64,000 nt of DNA from Bathynomus jamesi. Taxonomy: Eukaryota; Arthropoda; Malacostraca; Isopoda; Cirolanidae. Each line of letters begins with the position of its first letter. The first letter of the stretch is position 1. This document shows, piece by piece, positions 20,926 to 31,173 of the stretch. Location of the stretch: assembly GCA_023014485.1 (NCBI GenBank), contig JAJOZX010000999.1, positions 1 to 64,000 on the forward strand, in the 5' to 3' direction. Made by a program: the position numbers and the translations under genes. The notes under the pieces are model-generated. The model saw nothing but the letters and a program-made list of their open reading frames with translations. It was not told the DNA's origin and ran no database searches.

Positions 20926-21213
20926 GGTGTACTGGTTAGCGTCGCTGACTACGAATCTATCGGTCCCGGGATCGAGACCCGGTGACGGCAGCCGGCGCGC
21001 AGCAAAACCCAGCTGTTCATCCTTCCACACAATAAAGAAAGTGGTTGGTAGATAAATGGGTACCCTGGGTGGCCTAGTGGTTAAGACGCTGGGCTGCTGG
21101 TGGGGCGTGGTTCGGATTCCACGTTAAACCGTAGGTCTAAGGTGGAGTGAAAAGCTTGACCTTCGTCAGAATGAACAATTCGGTCGGAAGCTAACCAAAA
21201 AGGTTACCAAAGG
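20926..21213 (+). mobile_element. Two-headed tRNA-derived SINE, near full length
   Basis: First head GGTGTACTGGTTAGCGTCGC with B box GGGATCGAGACCCGG; linker AAAACCCAGCTGTTCATCC; second head GGTGGCCTAGTGGTTAAGAC with B box GTGGTTCGGATTCCACG; tail GAACAATTCGGTCGGAAGC, then AACCAAAAAGG and (TA)n. It is directly left of the Penelope-like element. Its last 33 bases recur right of that element at 22585-22617. Confidence 0.9.
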
Positions 21214-21299
21214 TATAAGGTATATATATATATATATATAATATTTAGGAGAAATCCAATGACAAGGAGGAATGTAAATGCCATGAAAAGTCTTCTTTA

Positions 21300-22043
21300 A
21301 TGCGCAACGTTTCGAGCAATACGCTAGATAATAATGATTTTAACTATAAGATGTCGTGTATTAAAACTCTCTTGTTCAGAGGATATAATTTGACCTCTAG
21401 TTTTACCTTACTAAACGATGAATTTAATAATTTAAGATCATATTTTACCAATAATAGTTTTCCTGTTCAGTATGTAGATAAACTAATAAGATCTTTCTTA
21501 AATAATGTTTATAGCCCTCAACTTTCCTGTATTTCAGTGCCTAAAGATATAAAATATTTCCTGGTACCTGAAATGGGTCCCATGAATAAAGAATTTAAAC
21601 TTAAATTTACAAAGTTGTTAAGAAAATTTTTTTATCATACTGATTTTCGCATTATATTTATTAACAAAATGTCTTTAGGTAGCTTTTTCTCAGCGAAGGA
21701 TCGAACTCCTGATTCGTTGCGTAGCGGTGTTGTATATTTATTTACCTGCCCAAGGTATCTCCTTGGTACTTACATTGGCAGCACCGTGCGCTCCCTCAGG
21801 ACTAGATTTTATTCGCATATGGGAATAAGTTGCCGAACAGGTAAAATTTTAAATAAAAAAGAAGCCTCCAGTATTCGGGAACACAGTATAAAATGTAAAA
21901 CTGATGTCACTTTAGATAATTTTAAAATTCTCGGTTGTAATTCTTGTCCTAACTCACTTAGAATTTTGGAATCTCTTTATATTAAAACATTGACCCCTTC
22001 TCTAAACGTGGATTCCTCAGCTGTCCCTCTAAATTTTTTATAA
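21300..22043 (+). CDS. Penelope-like protein, C-terminal part with GIY-YIG endonuclease
   Basis: 247 codons open, the longest uninterrupted frame among the retroelements here. Residues about 140-200 hold the GIY-YIG motif: SGVVYLFTCPRYLLGTYIGS, then TVRSLRTRFYSHM with the conserved Arg, and SSIREHS. This nuclease nicks the target for Penelope-like retroelements and is fused behind a telomerase-like RT. The preceding 130 residues correspond to the linker after the RT thumb. A full protein is about 700-1000 residues, so the RT is lost. The ATG used is inside the inverted terminal repeat (it lies in the antisense of GAAACGTTGCGCAT) and is probably not the true start. No stop or frameshift within the remaining domain suggests a fairly young insertion. 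Confidence 0.85.
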   Translation: MRNVSSNTLDNNDFNYKMSCIKTLLFRGYNLTSSFTLLNDEFNNLRSYFTNNSFPVQYVDKLIRSFLNNVYSPQLSCISVPKDIKYFLVPEMGPMNKEFKLKFTKLLRKFFYHTDFRIIFINKMSLGSFFSAKDRTPDSLRSGVVYLFTCPRYLLGTYIGSTVRSLRTRFYSHMGISCRTGKILNKKEASSIREHSIKCKTDVTLDNFKILGCNSCPNSLRILESLYIKTLTPSLNVDSSAVPLNFL

Positions 22044-22412
22044 ACCCCCCTCCCCAACTCCCCTCCCCCCTCCCCAATTTTTTATAATCCCCCCTCCCTT
22101 AACTTATAACTCCAACCGCCCAACCCATAGCTTGTTTCCTGTTTTGTTTTGTTTTAAATTACTCGTGCCTCGGAACCAGCATTGAAAGGTTCGTAGTGTT
22201 AATTATTCCATTGTATTAGTGTTAATTATTCCAGTGTACTAATTTCAAATTTACTATATGTAATTTAAAAATAGCTTTTAAATTTCTTGTAATTTTATAT
22301 GTAAATTTTTATAACTTTGAATTTAACCCTCTTCTTTTAGTCTTTTTATAGAAATTATTTTGTCTTGTTCACATTTATTTATTGATTCTAATTTCATATT
22401 GTTATTATCTAG

Positions 22413-22440
22413 CCTGATGATGAGCGTATTGCTCGAAACG
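22413..22440 (+). ncRNA. Hammerhead-like core at Penelope end
   Basis: CTGATGA, one extra T, stem GAGC/GCTC with loop GTATT, then GAAAC. These are the two conserved boxes of a hammerhead ribozyme, which Penelope-like elements are known to carry. The extra base beside the stem departs from the textbook core, and I cannot draw a clear stem III, so activity is uncertain. Confidence 0.45.
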
Positions 22441-22538
22441 TTGCGCATTAAAGAAGACTTTTCATGGCATTTACATTCCTCCTTGTCATTGGATTTCTCC
22501 TAAATATTAAATTGAAGCTTTGTAGAAGCAAACCGCAT

Positions 22539-22540
<2 letters not shown>

Positions 22541-22586
<46 letters not shown>

Positions 22587-22617
22587 TCGGAAGCTAACCA
22601 AAAAGGTTACCAAAGGT

Positions 22618-22658
<41 letters not shown>
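22541..22658. repeat. Two (TA)n runs around a SINE tail
   Basis: TA runs at 22541-22584 and 22619-22658 enclose GGTCGGAAGCTAACC.. (22585-22617), a copy of the SINE tail found at 21180-21213. Confidence 0.9.
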
Positions 22659-22660
<2 letters not shown>

Positions 22661-22924
22661 CAATGACATTATTTAGAGAGATGGAAAATTGTGAAAGGCA
22701 AATTATTGAGAAACTAGGAACCAAACAATCAGGCTCGGAAACCAATAAGTCAGTCAGGACAATTGTTTTCAATACTGCTCGATGCGAGTTCGAACCCCAA
22801 TGGTTCCCAGTTTATCAATAAACTGGCTTTGTAAGCTTTCCGAGAGAGAGAGAGAGAGAATCTTTAGGACACACACATTGCTTATCGCGACAAGGACGTG
22901 GGTGTAACGACATTAGCGTTGTGG

Positions 22925-23067
22925 CCATAGTTTCTTTTTTTTATTGTAAATTATTAACTGTCAGAAAATGAAGGGATATAATGAAGGTTAAGTTAGGCTA
23001 GGTTAAGTCAAATGTCACCATTCACAATTAAAAATGTGAACTAGTCGCTGATTTGTAAGCCAAACGC

Positions 23068-23112
<45 letters not shown>

Positions 23113-23119
23113 CGCGCGT
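22925..23119 (+). repeat. Interspersed repeat ending in (GT)n(GC)n, copy 1
   Basis: TTTTTATTGTAAATTATTAA, GGTTAAGTTAGGCTAGGTTA, then GTCACCATTCACAATTAAAA and a (GT)n run changing to (GC)n. The same order occurs at 47205-47385 and, inverted, 29537-29745. No coding potential. Confidence 0.7.
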
Positions 23120-23499
23120 ACGTATTTTCCTTTAAAATTATCCGCGATTGCTAATCTGCTTGCGAATCAAATGAGATTCGAAAGAGCGGTCTCTTGCCTC
23201 TCAGGACTTCATTCGTTTCAAATTCAATGAGTTGAGAAAGCAAACTCTGTTATTAATTTAATATAACGTTATTAAAGTAGAATATCAAATTACCCGAGTT
23301 GAAATTTAATAAGTTAATAAAAAATTAAAAAGGGTTCCAAGCTGAATTTGCGTGTAATAAAATTTTTATTAGAAAATATATACTGTAAATAAATAGGTCT
23401 TATGTTGCCATGGTTTTTAATTGTTACTGATGCAGTGATAATTGCTCTTAATATATTGGCTTAGTAGTTTATATAATTTTCGTTTTTGCAATGAAACTC
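23120..23499. other. No feature seen
   Basis: A/T-rich, no open frame of note, no recognised repeat. Confidence 0.5.
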
Positions 23500-23662
23500 T
23501 AAAATAATAATAATAAGTTTGTTTAACCTCCTTCATAATGTAACGGGTCGTTACATCATCTGAATGTAAAGGACGGTCAACCATCCAACTACTGAACAGA
23601 CCTAACGTCGCTTAACCTGGCTGATCTAACGGGAAGCGGTGTAGCGTCGTGCCCACGAAAAC
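23500..23662 (-). mobile_element. 5S-rRNA-derived SINE, copy 1
   Basis: Minus strand reads ACACCGCTTCCCGTTAGATC, AGGTTAAGCGACGTTAGGTC and TAGTTGGATGGTTGACCG, matching 5S rRNA from about base 20 to 90 (GTTCTCGTCCGATC, AAGTTAAGCAACGT, TACTTGGATGGGTGACCG). It continues with a non-5S tail GAAGGAGGTTAAACAAAC and (ATT)n. The head supplies an internal Pol III promoter (5S boxes A and C). Confidence 0.8.
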
Positions 23663-24240
23663 CCATAAATGCCACAGATTTGAACATCGATTTGAACGTG
23701 AATGATTGACGTATATTATCAATTTTAATTCCTCCAGTGTAACTAACATCAACAATATCTTTGCTATCTAAACATTGACAAAATATTGCTAAAACATTGT
23801 TAACTACCTAATGTTGATGTAACACGGTCCTATTGACATTCCTAAATGTCACAAATACTGAATAAATGTTGCAATAATTGAAAAATATTGTCTCAGTTCT
23901 TGCAAAGTAAAATGTAATGAAAGACTGATGTCTTTTCAATGCTGAATTCTTCATAAGATTTTGTACTATTGCAATGTCCCTACAGTAATATTGGTTCACT
24001 TACATAGAATTAATGTTGCCGATGAGAAACGGTGGAAAGTTAACCCGCGATAAATAATGAGTTATCAGTAAATTATAACGGTTTCTAAGCGAAATTTTAC
24101 TGTTGAAATTAAAATATAATGAAGAATTACTGTCGCTTCTGTGTTAAAACTGTATTGAATTACTATAACATTTATGGCCCATCACTCACAAAATCGACAA
24201 CGTTAGTATTGCTGCAACACTTGATCGATCAACCATGATA

Positions 24241-24242
<2 letters not shown>

Positions 24243-24317
<75 letters not shown>

Positions 24318-24349
24318 TGTATGTGTGTGTATGTGTGTGTGTGTGTGTG
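24243..24349. repeat. (CT)n(TA)n(GT)n compound microsatellite
   Basis: About 20 CT, 18 TA, then a GT-rich run. Confidence 0.95.
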
Positions 24350-24671
24350 CAGACGCTATACCTTAGATATTTTCTTTGATTTATTCCCTAAAGCTAAACG
24401 ATTTTTTATCCACTATTTCATTGATTTTGTGTGAGGGCATTGCATCTCTCTATTCCTCATTCAAATGGTTGCAAACTGAGAAGTCTTATTTCGGCGTTTT
24501 GATTAGAAATTAAAGGGTTCTTTCTGACCTTTGAAAGACTAGAGGAGGGGAACATGAAAGTTTTCTGGAGTCATTCTTTGGCATTATAGGATTGACTTGC
24601 CATTCATGAATGCATGCAAACACACTTCATTCATTATCAGGTAGACGTACTTTTATATTATATTTTAAAAT

Positions 24672-24866
24672 AAAACATTTGTCCAGCACAATCAGCGAAG
24701 AGGGCCAAATACTGGCACAGCGCTCATGCCAGACGAACGCGACCCATTGCGCTAAATTCTGGCTTATTATTAACAGCAGTATCGGGAGTACAACACCGGA
24801 CCTCGGGTCTTCACGTCGCTCATAGGGAAACGGTGTTACGCACTGGGCTACGGGAAATGGCAACAT
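24672..24866 (-). mobile_element. tRNA-derived SINE, second family
   Basis: Minus strand: CCGTAGCCCAGTGCGTAACA (A box), AAGACCCGAGGTCCGGTGTT (B-box region), then TTTAGCGCAATGGGTCGCGT and GCGCTGTGCCAGTATTTGGC, parallel to the copy at 19255. Confidence 0.7.
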
Positions 24867-25094
24867 GTGTCCTTAAGTTTGTAACTATTTTATGCTAAGA
24901 CATAAACATGTTCAATGAACTAAGAACTTATCAACGAAAGCGATGCACTGTAAAATCCGTTTTAATATTAAACGTACAGAAAAACATGCTACGATGAAAT
25001 ATACTTAGAAATACATTTAATTTATAAAAATTTTAACATTTTTAAACACGTTTCATTAAAACAGGAGATTTAATATTTATTTAATTTTGTTTAC

Positions 25095-25165
25095 TTTTGT
25101 TGACTTCAAACAAATGTTCAGGACTGACCTGTTTTCGACCACTTTGAGCATCCCGCCTCATATAT
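25095..25165 (-). mobile_element. Small LINE 3'-end fragment
   Basis: TTCAGGACTGACCTGTTTTC and CATCCCGCCTCATAT match the 3' part of the minus-strand LINEs at 27915 (GTTCAGGATCGACCTG, GCCTCATTTGCGAG) and 50660. Only about 70 bp. A similar scrap is at 37195-37240. Confidence 0.45.
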
Positions 25166-25764
25166 CATAGGGGACTTTTCATGTTTCATCTTAAAACGTG
25201 TGTAAAGATAAACTCTTCTGTTTTGCGTTTAAATGTAATTATTAAATACATATATGAATATATTCAGCAGTTAAATGCGTTACTGGTACGACTGTTAATC
25301 CCGACGCTAAACGATGAATATTTGAACTGCCTGACGCAATACAAAATAATGAAGGCGTTTAAAAGGATGTATCTGAATTATTTCTTAATATGTATTATGA
25401 TGGTAGGGCTTCCCTTTAACAGACAGGACACTGTATTATTTTTAAAGTGTGAATGAAAATATCTTAAAAGTTTTTGAAATTGCTCTGTTTGCGCATGCAC
25501 GCTGGTCTTGTTTATGTCAGTTCAAATTTTTAGGTTAAACAAAGAGGTGCTCAGAAAACTACTCTTTAGAAAGTATGACCTACATTATAATTATTTACTT
25601 ATATTACAAAGCACTGTAAATTTTACAGAAAACTAAACAAATTGAAAGAAATGGATAGACTGTCTGAAATGAAATCTATATATTTAAGTGGCTACTTATG
25701 AATATTGCGTTAATGTAACTTAGCATGTTAGTTTGAGAAATTGGCTTGAAAAGTTCCAAAACCT
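25166..25764. other. No gene supported
   Basis: The 91-codon open frame at 25181-25456 has no recognisable motif and resembles chance A/T-rich coding. Nothing else seen. Confidence 0.4.
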
Positions 25765-25967
25765 GGATCACCTGAAGATCCGTCACCCCAGCCTTTTTTA
25801 GCTAGCTTTATAAGGCTAACTAACGAAAATATCACGACCTAACCTAACCAATCGTTAGGTCAACTGTATGCCCTTGACGATTGGTTAGGTTAGGTCGTGA
25901 TATTTTCGTTAGTTTGCCTTATAAAGCTAACTAAAAAAGGTCGGGGTGACGGATCTTTAGGTAATCC
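25765..25967. mobile_element. Family A foldback MITE, 8-bp TSD CAAAACCT
   Basis: GGATCACCTGAAGATCCGTC and its near reverse complement, flanked by CAAAACCT at 25757-25764 and 25968-25975. The palindromic core has AACCTAACCAATCGTTAGG on both strands and TTTATAAGGCTAACTAACG. 203 bp. Confidence 0.9.
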
Positions 25968-26429
25968 CAAAACCTTTGTCTGGAATCGTCTGATAAGCTT
26001 TTATTAATTTTAGAAATAAGTTTTTGCTTGTAGCTTTAAAACATTTCTTCTCATACTTTCTGTTTTTTGCCAATGATCTTAACTACAATTCTTATTTTTA
26101 CTTTACTTTCTATCAAACTTGAATCATACTGGAACGTTATATCACTGACGGCAAAATCACACTTATATTAAATCTCTAGGCATGTTCAGAAGTAAATTGG
26201 AAGTGGAAATATGTTCACCCTTAACAGTGTTTAAAAGTGGATATAAAATATGTTAGAAGTGTGTGTTAACACTGTTTTACAGTCATTATCAATTAGTAAT
26301 TTTTATGTTTTTTACAAATTTTGTTTCCAGGCGTTACCATTTTTACGAAACTGTGCATATTGGACTGTATTTTTTTTCAACAGTAGTTTTGTCAGTCATG
26401 CACCGAGGCTAAGTGACGTTATGTCTGTT

Positions 26430-26577
26430 CAGTATATAGATGGCTGACCGTCCTCCGATGCGTTCAGATAATGTAGCGAACTTTAGAGATAGTTCTCATC
26501 CCACGTAAAGCTGTAGACTCCTTCCGTCGCATGACCTTTTATGCTGTTACGAAGGAGGCTAAACATCTCCAAAATAT
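26430..26577 (+). mobile_element. 5S-rRNA-derived SINE, 3' part
   Basis: GATGGCTGACCGTCCTCCGA (5S box C region) followed by ATAATGTAGCGAACTTTAGA and the family tail TTACGAAGGAGGCTAAACA. The 5' half is missing. Confidence 0.7.
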
Positions 26578-27073
26578 ATATATTATTAGTTCTCGACGTG
26601 AACCGACCCTTTATCGATTTATGGAACTGTACAATGGGAAATCACTTAAATATTAAATGAATTGAACCCCAATTCGGGGTAACAAAAAAAAAAAGAGGAG
26701 AAAAAACAAAAAACAAAACGTATTTATTTAAGCGAAAAATGCCACGTCACTTTCATGATATTCTGTTTTTGAGTAATTTCAAGAAATTCACTTTTGAATT
26801 TTGATGGTTTATGCTTTGCAGTTAAATAACTTTAGATCAAAATTGAAAGATATGTAACTTAATTTAATATTAATTTAAGTGTCATTATAGTTATGATTTT
26901 TTAATTTTTAAATGTATAATGTTGTCATTCTCTATAATGCAGCTATACATTGTTTGTACTTCATATACACATGTTCCACATGTATACTGTGTACATGTTC
27001 GACTATATACTTTAAAGGAAAAATATAAAACAATTCTAACATCACATACTACTACTACTACGATTACTATTAC

Positions 27074-27300
27074 TATTAATAATAATAATAATGTTTGGTG
27101 TTGTTTAATCTTCATAACGACAAAGGTCATGTGACACAGTGGACCTACACCTTTACGTGAGGTTAGAACCATCTAAAGGTCGCTACATCATTTGAACGCG
27201 GAGGACGGTCACCCATCCAGTTATTGAACAAACCCAACGCCGCTGATCTAACGGTTAGCGGTGTTATGACGTGGCTATGACGTAGCCCTACCCAACAAAA
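27074..27300 (-). mobile_element. 5S-rRNA-derived SINE, most complete copy
   Basis: Minus strand: AACACCGCTAACCGTTAGAT, GGCGTTGGGTTTGTTCAATA, ACTGGATGGGTGACCGTCCT, then the body TCTAACCTCACGTAAAGGTG, the tail GACCTTTGTCGTTATGAAGA, TTAAACAACACC and (ATT)n. Head, body, tail and A/T-simple end are all visible. Confidence 0.85.
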
Positions 27301-27914
27301 ATGGGATGTTCAGTAAACGTCATAAACGTTTTATTTACGTTGGAAATATTTTATTGTATTACATTACATGAAATTATTTGAATGAAAAATTAAAAGCAAC
27401 CTGTTTATAGTGCTGTAAAAAAGTTCGTCTAGAAACTCTAAAAAAGCATAAAATTTACTAATTGGTATTTTTATTGAGGGGGAAGGTACGTTATTTTGGG
27501 GGATGACAGTAATAAATTTAAATAAAAAAAATCCAATCATTAACAATTATTAATTTTTTATACTTTTTATATACTTTTACATTTATAGGCGAACTTTTTT
27601 CCTAAACTGTACGTCACTCTCGAAAGAAATACAATAACATGAGCGATTATAAACCGAAATAGAGTAAACATTTAACAGAATAAACATTTTAAATCGACAT
27701 AATGATTTTCACTAATTGTATAACTGAAAGAAAAGGTCTTTTATTCCTAAAGGTTACTTTCATCATATGACTAATCTAATAATTATTAATATTAAGAACG
27801 GTTTTACAACGGTATTTACGAGTATCAGGTAATAAATAATTTAAATGGATGGCTTTAAATAGATATATACAAAAAAAAAAAATATATATATATATATATA
27901 TACACACACATCTT
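27301..27914. other. No feature seen
   Basis: A/T-rich DNA with no recognised gene or repeat. A short (TA)n lies at 27885-27901. Confidence 0.5.
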
Positions 27915-28770
27915 TAGAAAATTTCAAACGACAGTTCAGGATCGACCTGTAGACGACCCTTCTGTAGCATTTCGCCTCATTTGCGAGATTTGGTGGAGAA
28001 GGGAATTGATTTCCGAGCTCCTCCCACCCTCGTAGCAAGCCACGTATTACTGGTCAGGGACCTTGTACAAGAAACTGTCCAGCTAGTTCTTGAAATTATT
28101 CAGGTTGGAGTGCTGGATGTTCCTCAGTTCTTTGGGCAGGACATGAAAGAGTTTTAGTCCTCATATTCCATCTTCGTTTTCATGGCCTTCTGTCCCACCA
28201 CAGCTGGGACAGTAGAAAATCTGCCTTTTCTTTCAGTTCAGTGGGTTTCTATGTTATTTCTAAGGTTAGGGGACACAACCTCGAGTATTTTCCATACGTT
28301 ATTGTGTACCGTTCGCGTATTCTTTCCATAGAGTAGAGTTTCAAGGATTGTTGTCGAGACCTGTAGTCTTCACCTTTCGTTTCCTCTATGTTAAACGTAA
28401 AAGTCCTTTGTATGGCTTCTATGTTCGCAATGTCTCGTTTTCTATATGGGCTTGTGAGTACTGAGCAATACTTAATTATCGGTAGGACTAGACTCTTCCA
28501 TAATTTTAGCATGATGTTTGCTTTTCTGCTGCAGAGTTTTGTACCTTTTATTCTGTAGCACTTTGTTGTTACCATATCTTATATGTTGGATATTTTCTTC
28601 GTTGAACTTCATATTGTTGTTTTCCGCCTACTTGAGTAATGTTTCAATGTCATTTTGTAATTTTTTTATGTCATCTTCATTTGATATTTTCTTGCATACC
28701 TTTGTTTCCTCCGCGAAACACGATATGATATTGCCATTAATAATATCTGCATCAATGTCTGCAATTATTA
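27915..28770 (-). pseudogene. Jockey/CR1-group LINE ORF2 3' part
   Basis: From the catalytic box (ISCFAEETKVCKK, where FADD has become FAEE) through the thumb (VLPIIKYCSVLTSPYRKRDI) to the C-terminal block LKLYSMERIRERYTITYGK and the tail LRNIQHSNLNNFK. Stops and frameshifts are present. 5' truncated near 28770. Closest in the window to the copy at 50640-53760. Confidence 0.8.
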
Positions 28771-28906
28771 TTATTATTATAAACAGGAAGCGGGACAGGG
28801 CTGACGACTTGTGAGAGTTTATATACATATTTTGTAGATGGATAAATATGGGTAGATAGACAAATAGAGAGATATAGAGACTGACATAAATAGATATACA
28901 TAGACA

Positions 28907-29245
28907 CGCGCCTCGGTGGTGTGGTGGTTAGCATCTCTTACCACCGGCCTGGTTCGATTCCCAGCGAGGACAGGCGGCACGCAGTTCACCCAACTGTTCA
29001 TCCTTCCATTGGATGGTAGATAGTTGGTTACCCTGGGTAGCCTAATGTTAAGACGCAGGGCTGCTGCTAAACGGAAGGTCGTGAGATCGAGTTCGGGCAA
29101 GGACTTCGTAATTTCTGATCACCCTCGGTGAGTCGTGGTTCGAATTCCACGTTAAACCGTAGTAGATCTAATGTGGGGTAACAATCTTGACCTTCCTCAG
29201 AATCAACAATTCAAACGGAAACAAAAACTAAGGTTTACCTAAGGC
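28907..29245 (+). mobile_element. Two-headed tRNA-derived SINE, longer variant
   Basis: First head GCCTCGGTGGTGTGGTGGTT with B box GGTTCGATTCCCAGC; second head GGGTAGCCTAATGTTAAGAC. Before the final GTGGTTCGAATTCCACG there is an extra B-box-like piece (GAGATCGAGTTCGGGC). Tail ACAATTCAAACGGAAAC. The extra segment is absent from the copies at 20926 and 61902. Confidence 0.8.
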
Positions 29246-29536
29246 TATAGAAAGATACAGATGAGCATAGATCGAACTGAGAGTGAAAAGGAGGCACTAT
29301 TTGACCGAACAATTGTGAGTGTCGTTAAGCCAAAAGAGCGATAGAACAGAATTTATAGACAATAATCATTGCCATTGTATTTGCGTATTGGAACTGCGAT
29401 ATTCTCAACTTACATTTCAAACGCTCCTAACTCATATTTTGATATTTCTTGATAATATATTAAGAGATTTTTTAAAGTGATTTAGGAAACATAAATTGAT
29501 AAATAAATAAATAAAGAGATAGACGCGATCGCGCGC

Positions 29537-29537
29537 G

Positions 29538-29580
<43 letters not shown>

Positions 29581-29745
29581 CATATTCCTATTTTCAATTG
29601 CGGATGGCGACATTGAACCTAATTTAAACAACCTAATTAACTTAATCTAACCAGATCTAACCTTTATTATACCCCCTCTTTTCACAATATTTAGTGATTT
29701 TTAATTAAAAAATTACTTTGGCGACTGGTCTATATAATACCGCTA
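29537..29745 (-). repeat. Interspersed repeat ending in (GT)n, copy 2
   Basis: Minus strand: TTTTTAATTAAAAATCACTA, AAAGGTTAGATCTGGTTAGA, AATGTCGCCATCCGCAATTG, then (GT)n (read as CA on plus, 29539-29578). Same order as 22925-23119 and 47205-47385. Confidence 0.65.
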
Positions 29746-30364
29746 CCAGCACGTTCGTGTTGAGATGAGCTGTGTATGTGACATGAAGATTGTCGCCGTT
29801 TCGTAAGGTAACAAAGAACACACGCATATTGATAAATAAAAAAAAAGAATGTATCCATATAAGGTATTGCTTTAACCTCATTCATTAATCAGTGAATTAC
29901 CAAACAAATTTATATAAAAGTTATCAGTAATAAATAAAATGGATTTTAACGTGAAATTATCTTTTATATTTCGTAAAAGAACAACGTAATTTTACCTTAA
30001 AAATTAAAAAAAAAAAAAAAAAAATTGACCATTTGATAAATAATCAAGCAATTTATTCATTTTTACCCAACAAATGAGTAAATTTCTACAGAATGTAACG
30101 TATTTTATCAAGTTCATATGAAGTGGTGGCAAATAAACGGGCAAAAGGGATAATATACTAATACTCTTGGCATTCAGAAACGCATATGGAAGCTCAATTG
30201 TATTCCCTCTGGATCAATAAAACTTTGTGTTTATTCTTCGAACGGGGAAAGACCAACGAACCAACATTTGTTGTTATTTATATACACACGAATACATTAT
30301 TATGAAAATTCACTGGGAATAAGGTCGCAGAAATCGATGTTTATGTGTTTATGTTAGTTTAACC

Positions 30365-30368
<4 letters not shown>
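29746..30368. other. No feature seen
   Basis: A/T-rich; an A20-like run near 30005. No recognised gene. Confidence 0.5.
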
Positions 30369-30404
<36 letters not shown>

Positions 30405-30453
30405 TTAATTTTGGATACTACAGTATACAATAACACACACACACACACACACA
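30369..30453. repeat. (TA)n and (CA)n microsatellites
   Basis: TA run 30369-30402 and CA run 30434-30453, adjoining the 3' end of the LINE to the right. Confidence 0.95.
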
Positions 30454-31173
30454 TGGTAAAACTGGTAAAAGTTCCGTGCGTCAGTCTCTCTTTACACGAA
30501 GGTCAAGCTGGTGGCCCCACCTCTAGGCCTGGCCTAATAGAAGAGCAACCTGCTTTCTTGCGATCTCCCGGCACACCCGGTTCATCTGGTATCGTCCTGC
30601 GCCAGACATCTAGTCTTCTTTTGAAGATTTCAACTTTGACCCCTGATACGTTCCTGAGGTCCTTTGGAAGCTGGTTAAAAAGTCTTGGTCCCTGATAACC
30701 AAGCTATTTTCCTTCAGTGTTGAGGGTGTCTCTTGTCGGGCTTTTAGTTTGAGAACACTACGTACACATTCTACCCTTCCTATTTTCCAGTATTGTTTGG
30801 AAGTTAATTGCGTTTAGTTTGAGGTCAGGTACCAGTTTTTCGATCATTTTCCATTATGTAAATTATGGTATATCTCTCTTTTTTCTAAGAAATACAGACT
30901 TAATTTACGTAGTCTTTCCCAATCGCTGAGTTCTTTGCAGCCATCAATCTTGACTATGAAATTCCTCTAGACTACTTCTAGTTTATTAATTTCTTTTTTG
31001 TATTGGGACGTCAAGAGTTAGCAGTATTCAAGTTTTGGTATGATCGATGTTTTCAGCAGGGGAAGGTTCTCAGTAGCTGTCCCGTAACTCGTGTTTTGCT
31101 TTGTTTATCGCTACCTGATCCTGTGTTTCAAATTTTGCATCTTCGGTCATTATTACTCCTAAATTTTTTGCTT

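Larger units (their letters stand above)
21241..22507 (+). mobile_element. Penelope-like element, 5' truncated, with inverted ends
   Basis: The segment from AATATTTAGGAGAAATCCAA to the GCTCGAAACG motif occurs in opposite orientations at 21241-21323 and 22423-22507. Between them is the C-terminal, endonuclease-bearing part of a Penelope-type protein. The reverse transcriptase is missing. Inverted terminal pieces are common in Penelope-like insertions. Duplicated SINE tail flanks the element. Confidence 0.8.

Noticed and set aside
23500..23662. A real 5S rRNA gene
   Set aside because: Too diverged in the stems, lacks the 5' and 3' ends of 5S, and is fused to a family tail with (ATT)n.
27364..27546. 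Short hydrophobic open frame
   Set aside because: A/T-rich chance frame of 60 codons with no motif.
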